From Paenibacillus tyrphae (GTDB taxonomy: Bacteria > Bacillota > Bacilli > Paenibacillales > NBRC-103111): a DNA stretch of 64,000 nucleotides. Both the position numbers and the translations under genes were made by a program. The notes below the pieces were generated by a model. The model did not search any database. It was not told the origin of the DNA and worked only from the letters and a program-made list of their open reading frames with translations. The DNA lies in assembly GCF_000722545.1 (NCBI RefSeq), contig NZ_JNVM01000002.1:62001-126000 (forward strand), read 5' to 3'. Shown here one piece after another: positions 58,064-64,000 of the stretch; the stretch's first letter is position 1, and each line of letters opens with the position of its first letter.

Positions 58064-58969
58064 TTATCCGAAATCTTCCTCCGTCAAGTCCAAATTAACG
58101 CCCATCGCCGTTCGGCTGCCGTCGGCTGCGGCAAAAACCACTTGGGATGGCATGAAGTACGAAGCGTCTCCCGCAGCATATAAACCGGGTATCGAGGTTC
58201 TTCCCCATGCATCCGTCTTGAGCCCGCCATTCTCCGTCCTTTCGCAGCCCAGACGTTCTCCGAACGGTACGGCCGGCACAAATCTCGGCATCACAAAGCC
58301 GCCGGCTCTCGGCAGCTCAGTTCCATCAGCAAAACGAACATGCTCAAGCCGCCCGTTGTGGCCGACGAAAGCCGTGACAGGCTGCTCCATCACCACGACA
58401 CCCTTGGATTGAAGACGTGTCTTCTGCTCGTCCGACAAGGACGACTTGCCGTGCGTGCAGACGACCACATCTTTGCTCCAATTGAGGAGAAGCTTGGCTG
58501 TATGAAAAACGGTCGGAGATTCGGACACAACGACAAGCGGTTGATCCTGCAGCTCCCAGCCGTCGCAATAAGGGCAATTAAACAAGCTTTTCCCGTACAG
58601 CGGATAGAAGCCGTCGATTTCGGGAAATACTTCTTTTACCCCCGTCGCCAAAATCAGCTTTCGCGCTTGAATCCTATAGCCCGATGCATCCACCACCTCA
58701 AAAAATCTGGATTCGATTTTCCGAACCTCAACAGCCTCGATTTGCAGATGCACGACGGACGGATAACGAAGAACCTGTTCATAAGCGACGCGGCGGAACT
58801 CGGCCGGTGTCGCGCCGTCTCTCGTAATAAAGCCGTGAGACGCATGCGTAACGGCATTTCGCGGCCTGTTGTTATCGATCAAAGCTACGCTTCGTCTTGC
58901 CCTGCCGAGCACGAGGGCTGCATTCAATCCGGCGGGTCCGCCGCCAATAATCGCACAATCGTAAATCAT
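58064..58969 (-). CDS. Thioredoxin-reductase-like FAD/NAD(P) oxidoreductase
   Basis: I chose ATG 58969 (301 residues), 9 nt after GAGGAG; the ATG at 58978 touches that site. FAD motif IIGGGPAGLNAAL is at ~7-19, the redox-active CxxC in FNCPYCDGWE at ~130-139 and the GD motif in GLYAAGDASYF at ~265. The CPYC pair replaces the CATC of classical TrxB, and the NAD(P) Rossmann GxGxxA is weak (VVVSESPTV), so cofactor use may be altered. It should pass electrons to the thioredoxin encoded downstream (117 nt). The family often sits beside Rrf2 regulators in Bacillota. Confidence 0.88.
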   Translation of the reverse strand: MIYDCAIIGGGPAGLNAALVLGRARRSVALIDNNRPRNAVTHASHGFITRDGATPAEFRRVAYEQVLRYPSVVHLQIEAVEVRKIESRFFEVVDASGYRIQARKLILATGVKEVFPEIDGFYPLYGKSLFNCPYCDGWELQDQPLVVVSESPTVFHTAKLLLNWSKDVVVCTHGKSSLSDEQKTRLQSKGVVVMEQPVTAFVGHNGRLEHVRFADGTELPRAGGFVMPRFVPAVPFGERLGCERTENGGLKTDAWGRTSIPGLYAAGDASYFMPSQVVFAAADGSRTAMGVNLDLTEEDFG

Positions 58970-58988
58970 GATGTTCATCTCCTCAAAT

Positions 58989-59014
58989 TAGATATTGAAG
59001 ACTCGTTATATCTA
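58989..59014. promoter_or_regulatory. Palindrome upstream of the thioredoxin-reductase-like gene
   Basis: TAGATAT-12 nt-ATATCTA is a perfect 7-bp inverted repeat about 25 nt before the start, placed to block or steer transcription from the gap between it and the Rrf2 gene. Confidence 0.45.
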
Positions 59015-59083
59015 TGATTAATTTAAAAAAAACTTGTTCAGCACTGCATCGTGCTTTTTCTTTTAACGAAGGGCTCAGCTTCA

Positions 59084-59482
59084 TTAAGCTTGTGTTTGCT
59101 TTCGGGCCAGATCCGCCAGCTTCGCTTCTTTAAGATGCGACTCCATCTTCTCTTCCGCTTCTTTCATTACCGCTTGAATCAAACATTCGTCGCCGTGGAC
59201 AAAATCGCATTCGAATAAGGAGGCGTTGCCTTCAATGGCATGGATAATATCCAAAAACGAAATGTCGTCTTTTTTGCGGGATAGCCTGTAGCCGCCGTTA
59301 GCTCCGGATACCGATTCGATCATTCCTGCCTTCACGAGCCTCGTTAAAATTTTGGAAAGATAGGTCGGTGAAACGCCTTGGGATTCCGCCAGCTGCTGTA
59401 CGCCTACCGGTTTAACCGGAGAAGCCTCAATCAGCGCGAGCATCGTGTGCAGGGCATAATTTGTCGCTTTGGAAAATCTCAT
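59084..59482 (-). CDS. Rrf2-family redox-type regulator
   Basis: ATG 59482 follows GAGGTG at 6 nt (132 residues); the frame upstream is open to 59578 but lacks a ribosome site. The winged helix spans ~1-75 (MRFSKATNYALHTMLALIEA, GVSPTYLSKILTRLVKAGMI, SVSGANGGYRLSRKKDDI). The Rrf2/IscR cluster-binding region has two Cys (FECDFVHGDEC), one short of the usual three of an Fe-S site. It could be a thiol switch instead. It heads a group with thioredoxin-reductase-like and thioredoxin genes, which it probably controls. Confidence 0.9.
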   Translation of the reverse strand: MRFSKATNYALHTMLALIEASPVKPVGVQQLAESQGVSPTYLSKILTRLVKAGMIESVSGANGGYRLSRKKDDISFLDIIHAIEGNASLFECDFVHGDECLIQAVMKEAEEKMESHLKEAKLADLARKQTQA

Positions 59483-59515
59483 GGCCAACACCTCAATTAA
59501 AGACTTATGGTGTCT

Positions 59516-59544
59516 ATAATATCCTTGAATTACGGAACTGTCAA
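59516..59544 (-). promoter_or_regulatory. Strong sigma-A promoter of the Rrf2 gene
   Basis: On the minus strand TTGACA (59539-59544), exactly 17 bp, TATTAT (59516-59521). A CTTGA/TCAAG inverted repeat with a 12-bp spacer lies across the -35 and spacer, a possible Rrf2 autoregulatory site. Confidence 0.8.
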
Positions 59545-59574
59545 GTCTCAGCTTATCCCTTTGAGTTTCTTGAC

Positions 59575-59608
59575 ACAAAACACCGCAATTGTAATTGCGG
59601 CATTTTGT
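59575..59608 (-). terminator. Terminator of the lipoprotein gene
   Basis: The CCGCAATT/AATTGCGG core is flanked by ACAAAA and TTTTGT, so nearly all of the 34 bases pair; on the minus strand it ends TGTTTTGTG. It follows the lipoprotein stop by ~40 nt. Confidence 0.75.
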
Positions 59609-59646
59609 ATCAAGCGAGAACCGTTCACAGACAGCTACGGTTTATC

Positions 59647-60963
59647 TCAGGCTCTTCGGTTTTCGTCAATCGAAGCTCCGACTCGCTTCGTCAGAAGCTC
59701 CAGGAGATAGAGACTCGCCTCGTCTTTATCGGAGGTTAGCTCTTTGAGCTTTTGCAGGGCGGTGCTAAGCTTCGAAAACCTGGCATCGAAGTCTTTCTCT
59801 GCTTCTTTCACCCCTTGAGCATCGGTTAGTTCCTCTAACCCCTTAACTCCCTGCTTCTTTAATTTGTCCAGGTTCGAATCCAGCTTTTCGATAAGCGCGT
59901 CATATTTTTTAGAAGCGGACTTGGGATTGTTTAATTTCATGTTGACATACACGTTCATGCGATAGCCGTAGAGACCATGGGTCCTGATTCCATCATGAAG
60001 CCACATAGTACCGCCGCCGTCACGGATATAATCGATACTGGACAGCTCCGAAATCGCTTCATTTACCGTTTGATGAATAGCATCCGTCTGAGTCTTCAGC
60101 TTGCTGTCGTTTGCAAGCAATTTGTCGTTCTCCTGTTGAAAGCACTCGCCGATATAGCTATACATTTCATCCTGGCCATGTTCTGAGCGATCCAGCTCGT
60201 GCTTGTCGTATTCGTTCCCATAAGTCCGAACGATTTCATCTTCGGACATGTGGGAGGCAGCCACTCTTGAGCACAGGTTCCGGTTTACTTTCTCTAAGGT
60301 GGCGTTACTGTCAGTATCCGTCGGGGTCTGGGCAGCGTCTGGTTTCGCTTTCGCTTTAAAGAACGCCACAACGTCGCTCACCGTCGTGATTTTCCCGGAG
60401 GCATTCAGCCGGTTATCGATCTCAACATCCGATACAAAGCTTTTGTCCTTTTGAATAAATATGGACGGGGCAGTAATTGCGGCCTTTCCACCCAAATCTT
60501 TTCCGGTAACATAATCGGCGAGCACGATCACATCCTTCTTGCCGTCTCCATCTACGTCTTTAAAGGATACCGCTTTGACGGATTCGAAATTCCACGACGC
60601 GACGAGCTTCGGCTGCGGGAACGTATACAAAGTATGGCCTTCGACATCCTTTAAGCTGAGCACAAGCTCTTTGCGCCCGTCTGCATTCGCGCGTTTCGCG
60701 GACACAAAACGAACCTTGCCCCACGACTCCAGCTCAACCTGAAACGACTGGTCCGCAATTTCCTCAAGCGGTGCCCCGTCATTGGCAGGAGCGGCTTGCG
60801 ATGCTGCGGCCGGAGAGGCTGCCGAGGGAACAGGCGCTGCCGATCCGGACGGAGGCGACTTCGAATCGGAAGCTTTCGCGGGCTCATCGAGCTGACTTTG
60901 CTGTCCGGACGGATTGCATCCCGTAAGCACCGTTAATAAAATACATATTGCCCATAGCCTCAT
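59647..60963 (-). CDS. Lipoprotein with an EF-hand-like repeat, function unknown
   Basis: I chose ATG 60963 (438 residues); a GTG at 60981 is also open. Residues 1-16 (MRLWAICILLTVLTGC) are a lipoprotein signal peptide with an LTGC lipobox. Then comes a long Ser/Pro/Ala linker (~20-68) as found in surface-anchored proteins. At ~130-145 DVDGDGKKDVIVL is an EF-hand/FG-GAP type Ca-binding loop in a β-propeller-like stretch. The C-terminal half is helical and charged (TDAIHQTVNEAISELSSI, and Lys/Glu-rich coiled-coil-like helices). I recognise no enzyme motif. It is likely anchored outside the membrane. Confidence 0.75.
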   Translation of the reverse strand: MRLWAICILLTVLTGCNPSGQQSQLDEPAKASDSKSPPSGSAAPVPSAASPAAASQAAPANDGAPLEEIADQSFQVELESWGKVRFVSAKRANADGRKELVLSLKDVEGHTLYTFPQPKLVASWNFESVKAVSFKDVDGDGKKDVIVLADYVTGKDLGGKAAITAPSIFIQKDKSFVSDVEIDNRLNASGKITTVSDVVAFFKAKAKPDAAQTPTDTDSNATLEKVNRNLCSRVAASHMSEDEIVRTYGNEYDKHELDRSEHGQDEMYSYIGECFQQENDKLLANDSKLKTQTDAIHQTVNEAISELSSIDYIRDGGGTMWLHDGIRTHGLYGYRMNVYVNMKLNNPKSASKKYDALIEKLDSNLDKLKKQGVKGLEELTDAQGVKEAEKDFDARFSKLSTALQKLKELTSDKDEASLYLLELLTKRVGASIDENRRA

Positions 60964-61076
60964 TTGCCTATTCTCTCCCACCCTTTTCTAAAAATCAGAA
61001 TTGAACCCTATATTGGCACATTCGACCATTGTCTTTCATATTCGCGCTGTACGGACAGATTCCTGCAAATCCTACA

Positions 61077-62345
61077 TTACTCCGTAACTCCGAGTTGAAT
61101 CATGCGTACCTTTTCTCCAGCGAGAACGCCGCGCCCTCCCGGAGGGATGACCATGAAACAGTCGGAATCCTTGATCGAAAGCATCACACTGGACTGATCG
61201 GGTCCTGCCATTTTGACATATACCCTGCCGTCTTCAATATAGCTTTTGGCCCGCACGAATCGATGATAGGCATTGACTTTCGTAAAATCCTCCCCTAAGA
61301 ATGCGGTTGCTTCCGGCGGGAGAACGTCCTTCTTCCCCTGCATGCCCCAGAGCACCGGACGAACAAACAACTCAAACCCCACAAAGCAAGCCCCCGGATT
61401 CCCGGAAAGCGCGAAGAGAAACTTGTCCTTCATCACGCCAACCGTCGTAGGGCTGCCCGGCCGCATCGTGACCTTGTTAAATAACGTCGTCCCTTCCCAC
61501 GCATCAAAAATGTCGACCATAATATCGTAATCGCCTACCGATACCCCGCCTGTTGTAATGACACAATCCGCTATGGAAAATGCGTCGGTTATTCGCTCCA
61601 TAGCCTGTTCCACATCGTCAGGGATCGTTTCCAGAAGGATCGGAGTGCCGCCTGCCTCCCGGACTTGTGCTGCCAGCATATGCGTATTGCTGTTCCTGAT
61701 TTTCCCGGGCTCAAGCGGCGCATGAACGCTCAACAATTCCGAGCCGGTTGCAAATATGGCTACCTTGGGGCGCTTAAAGACATTAACCGTTCCCATGCCG
61801 AAGGCAGCCAGCAGGGCAATCTCGCCCGCATGTATTTTCCTCCCCTTTTCCAGGACAAGCTCGCCTTTTGCCAATTCAAATCCGGTTAAGGTTATGTTTT
61901 GACCTTCCTTCTGTTCCTTTTTGATCGAAATGAACGTTTTTCCATCTTGCTCGAAGCATTCCGCGATCTCAAGCATGACGACCGCATTTGCGCCCTCCGG
62001 TACCATAGCTCCCGTCATAATCCTTGATGCCGTATTCCTCGTTATGGCTTTCGTCGGCGTCGAGCCGCAAGGAATGCTCTCGATAACTTCCAGAACAACC
62101 GGCTGTACAGAAGATGCGCCGATTGTCGATTCCCACCGTATGGCAAACCCGTCCATACCCGAACGGCAAAAATGCGGCATGGGGTCCGATGCGAATACAT
62201 CCGCCGCCAATCTCCTGCCAAAAGCTTCCTCCAATGGTACGCGCTCGACGTCTCCCGGCCGAATATGCTGTTGAATCATCTTTTGCGCCGCGTCAGGTTG
62301 AATGGCGTTCCTGCGAAAACGGTTCGAAAGCTGTACACGTTCCAT
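61077..62345 (-). CDS. moeA: Molybdopterin molybdenumtransferase MoeA
   Basis: ATG 62345 follows GGAGG at 5 nt and gives 422 residues, normal for MoeA. Motifs: MPHFCRSGMDGFA (~55-67), NTASRIMTGAMVPEGANAVV (~108-127), the MoCF-binding fold VAIFATGSELL, then ITTGGVSVGDYDIM, and MRPGSPTTVGVMKDKFLFALSGNPG. It inserts molybdate into adenylated molybdopterin, releasing AMP, to make active molybdenum cofactor. It starts 1 nt after the moaA stop (TAG-T-ATG), so the pair is translationally coupled. Confidence 0.95.
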   Translation of the reverse strand: MERVQLSNRFRRNAIQPDAAQKMIQQHIRPGDVERVPLEEAFGRRLAADVFASDPMPHFCRSGMDGFAIRWESTIGASSVQPVVLEVIESIPCGSTPTKAITRNTASRIMTGAMVPEGANAVVMLEIAECFEQDGKTFISIKKEQKEGQNITLTGFELAKGELVLEKGRKIHAGEIALLAAFGMGTVNVFKRPKVAIFATGSELLSVHAPLEPGKIRNSNTHMLAAQVREAGGTPILLETIPDDVEQAMERITDAFSIADCVITTGGVSVGDYDIMVDIFDAWEGTTLFNKVTMRPGSPTTVGVMKDKFLFALSGNPGACFVGFELFVRPVLWGMQGKKDVLPPEATAFLGEDFTKVNAYHRFVRAKSYIEDGRVYVKMAGPDQSSVMLSIKDSDCFMVIPPGGRGVLAGEKVRMIQLGVTE

Positions 62346-62346
62346 A

Positions 62347-63351
62347 CTATCCTCCAATCTGCGACATTCTCCTGGAAGTCGACCGATGTGTCTGTTTTTC
62401 ATCGTCTAAGGCTTTTGCCATTTCATGATTTTGGGGCTTCAAATGCAAAGCTTTGAAAAAGAGCTCGCGGATGGCATCATCATTTCCGATCCATTTTCGT
62501 ACATTAAATTCGTCCGACCAGTATAAACAAGGCTTAATGCTGCCGTCAGCCGTCAGGCGGAGCCTATTGCACGTTTCACAAAAATGGTCGCTTACCGGAT
62601 GGATGAGTCCGAAGCTTCCTTGTGCTCCTTCGATTCGGTAATTTTCGGAAGGTCCGCTGCCACGGATCGTATGGCAAGGGATAACCTTCCACCCCATTTC
62701 GTGGCATCGATCGAAAATGGCCGCTAACGGCATATAAGAAGCCTTCCAGCCTTTGTCTTGATGGCCGATCGGCATGTATTCGATAAATCGGATTTGAAGC
62801 GGCCGTTCCATGGACAACCTCAAGAAATCTGCAATTTCATCATCATTGATCCCCTTCATGAGCACGACATTTATTTTAATCGGATGGAACCCCACTTGCA
62901 TGCAAGTATCAATACTATCCAGAACACGCCGCACATCTCCGCCGCGCGTAATGAAAGAAAACCTGTCCGCGCGCAGCGAATCCAAGCTGATATTGACGCG
63001 AGTCAATCCCGCCGCCTTAAGCTTAGCCGCTTTCGATGCGAGAAATATGCCATTCGTGGTCAAAGCGATATCTTCTATTCCCGGAACGGCAGCAATCATG
63101 GCTACGAGTGTTTCAAGCTCCTTGCGAACTAAAGGCTCCCCTCCGGTGAGCCTTACTTTTCGGACACCCATTCCTGCCAGTACTCGCACGACCTCCGTGA
63201 TCTCCTCATAGGTCAATATCTTTTGGCCAGGTTCGAATTCCATTCCCTCAGGAGGCATACAGTATACGCATCGTAAATTGCAGCGGTCCGTCACGGATAT
63301 GCGCAAATAATCGTGAACCCTGCCGAACGAATCGATCAATGGACGGTTCAT
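62347..63351 (-). CDS. moaA: GTP 3',8-cyclase MoaA
   Basis: ATG 63351 follows GGAGG at 7 nt (334 residues). This is a radical SAM enzyme with N-terminal 4Fe-4S site CNLRCVYC (~22-29), GGEP-type SAM motif in RLTGGEPLVRK, and the second cluster in HFCETCNRLRL plus a later Cys (KPCLYW). The conserved C-terminal Gly-Gly tail is present (SQIGG), inserted into the active site in the family. It converts GTP to the 3',8-cyclo intermediate of molybdopterin. The pair with moeA suggests the cell carries at least one molybdoenzyme elsewhere. Confidence 0.96.
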   Translation of the reverse strand: MNRPLIDSFGRVHDYLRISVTDRCNLRCVYCMPPEGMEFEPGQKILTYEEITEVVRVLAGMGVRKVRLTGGEPLVRKELETLVAMIAAVPGIEDIALTTNGIFLASKAAKLKAAGLTRVNISLDSLRADRFSFITRGGDVRRVLDSIDTCMQVGFHPIKINVVLMKGINDDEIADFLRLSMERPLQIRFIEYMPIGHQDKGWKASYMPLAAIFDRCHEMGWKVIPCHTIRGSGPSENYRIEGAQGSFGLIHPVSDHFCETCNRLRLTADGSIKPCLYWSDEFNVRKWIGNDDAIRELFFKALHLKPQNHEMAKALDDEKQTHRSTSRRMSQIGG

Positions 63352-63387
63352 CCCGCGGCCTCCTTTCGTCACACCGTTTTATAAAAA

Positions 63388-63419
63388 TGCGCTACCCGAT
63401 GACATCATCGAATAGCGCA
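63388..63419 (-). terminator. Rho-independent terminator between the unknown gene pair and moaA
   Basis: On the minus strand TGCGCTATTCGATGA pairs with TCATCGGGTAGCGCA (two wobbles), then TTTTTATA. It ends the 63434 gene and lies ~37 nt before moaA, so moaA has its own promoter close by or read-through is controlled. Confidence 0.85.
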
Positions 63420-63433
63420 CGACTTCGCTCCTT

Positions 63434-63730
63434 CTATACGCGTTCTTCAAAGTAGATATGATAACGCAGGTTAGCTTTTGGATCATGCGAAACAAAACAG
63501 TCTCTTGCTTGGTTGCGCTCCAGCTTAGTCAGTGAGTCGTCAAATAAAGGTACGGAAAGAAACTGGTGGGCATTAAAATAAAACTTGAAATAGGCCTGGT
63601 CTTCCGTGAGCGCTGTCTTGAACAGGGTGTACGGCTTGGGCTGCGTTTGTTCTTCGCCCGAGAGATCTTCAATCCAGACGGTGATCCGGCTTCCTTCATA
63701 CTTGGATAACATCATGCCCCATTCCATCAT
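63434..63730 (-). CDS. Conserved-looking hypothetical protein
   Basis: This is a 98-residue protein whose ATG overlaps the stop of the gene before it (ATGA), a classic coupled pair. It has β-rich, aromatic content (RITVWIEDL, YTLFKTALTEDQAYFKFYF, LRYHIYFEER) without signal peptide or metal motif. The family is not recognised. It lies next to moaA/moeA but behind a terminator. Confidence 0.7.
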   Translation of the reverse strand: MMEWGMMLSKYEGSRITVWIEDLSGEEQTQPKPYTLFKTALTEDQAYFKFYFNAHQFLSVPLFDDSLTKLERNQARDCFVSHDPKANLRYHIYFEERV

Positions 63731-64000
63731 AAGACACCGGCTTTGATGTTATTTTGGCCGCAATGGCTGCACTCCGCATGTTCCTTCACTTCTACCTCTA
63801 ACCGGTAGCCCTGCAGCCAGTCCCAGAAATGGTGGGCTGCCCGCTCTTCGAGATAGGCGAGCATGTCCTCCTCCTTCTCCCAAGCCCCAGTCCCCGTAAC
63901 CTCTGCAACGACGTATTCCAGACCTTCTGCCTGTTTCTGCTCCAGGCTCCATTTCGCATGCTTCGGAAACAAGCTTTTCAGCTGATCGTCAATGGTTTGC
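63727..64000 (-). CDS. Hypothetical protein with C-terminal CxxC (partial)
   Basis: The frame is open to the window edge, so the gene begins outside; at least 90 residues are visible (from QTIDDQLKSLFPKHAK onwards). Its end has HAECSHCGQNN, a CxxC with a neighbouring His that could bind zinc or iron. No family is recognised. It is coupled to the 98-residue gene by a 4-nt overlap. Confidence 0.65.
   Translation of the reverse strand, partial: QTIDDQLKSLFPKHAKWSLEQKQAEGLEYVVAEVTGTGAWEKEEDMLAYLEERAAHHFWDWLQGYRLEVEVKEHAECSHCGQNNIKAGVL

Noticed and set aside
1..64000. tRNA, rRNA, insertion sequence or prophage att sites
   Set aside because: Looked for in the intergenic gaps; no transposase, integrase, tRNA-like cloverleaf or rRNA segment was seen. 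Small RNAs cannot be excluded by reading alone.

Overview
The window looks like the chromosome of a Paenibacillus-type Gram-positive bacterium (Paenibacillaceae). This rests on strong AGGAGG-type ribosome sites, many AT-rich promoters in an otherwise moderately GC-rich sequence, and Bacillota-type genes: a GlnK/GlnL-like two-component pair, a NucB-like DNase, a GH18 chitinase with FnIII and CBM modules, and a spore-former style NRPS. The genus is an inference from gene content, not from a marker gene.

Left edge (1-4590): the tail of a DUF418 membrane protein, a protein with two AbrB-like swapped-hairpin elements, a GrpB-family protein, and a 912-residue protein whose N-terminus resembles leaders found on contractile-injection/polymorphic-toxin cargo proteins. 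A terminator at 4550-4589 separates these from the next block.

Centre (4621-42619, minus strand): three giant NRPS genes, read in the order 42619 to 4621, forming one ten-module assembly line. NRPS1 is C-A-T/C-A-T/C-A-T/C-A-T-E/C-A-T/C. NRPS2 is halfC-A-T/C-A-T-E/C-A-T/C. NRPS3 is halfC-A-T-E/C-A-T-TE. Reading the A-domain pocket residues by eye, the predicted product is fatty acyl-Val-Ser-X-D-aromatic-Thr-Asx-D-aromatic-Val-D-Asn-Glu, released and perhaps cyclised by the terminal thioesterase. I do not recognise this sequence as a known lipopeptide. At both protein junctions the upstream protein ends in a complete C domain with an EFAF/EFVF tail, and the downstream protein starts with only the C-terminal lobe of a C domain. 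Two pairs of A domains (modules 4/7 and 1/8) are nearly identical in DNA, so the line grew or was homogenised by internal recombination. No transporter, PPTase or MbtH gene is in the window.

42620-43520: an AT-rich island with the NRPS leader region and a small secreted protein of unknown function. Then come a ptsI remnant (43584-43901), a GlnL/GlnK-like two-component system and a Cache-GGDEF diguanylate cyclase.

48232-57524: a mosaic of small regulator/enzyme pairs. These are an FAD monooxygenase divergent from a TetR regulator, a chitinase, a DUF1772 protein plus MarR regulator sharing matching palindromes, an SDR remnant, NucB, an amidase, and a MerR regulator with a large C-terminal domain.

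57627-59482: a redox operon-like group (Rrf2 regulator, thioredoxin-reductase-like flavoprotein, thioredoxin). 59647-64000: a lipoprotein, the molybdopterin genes moeA and moaA, and two unknown genes, the last running off the right edge.
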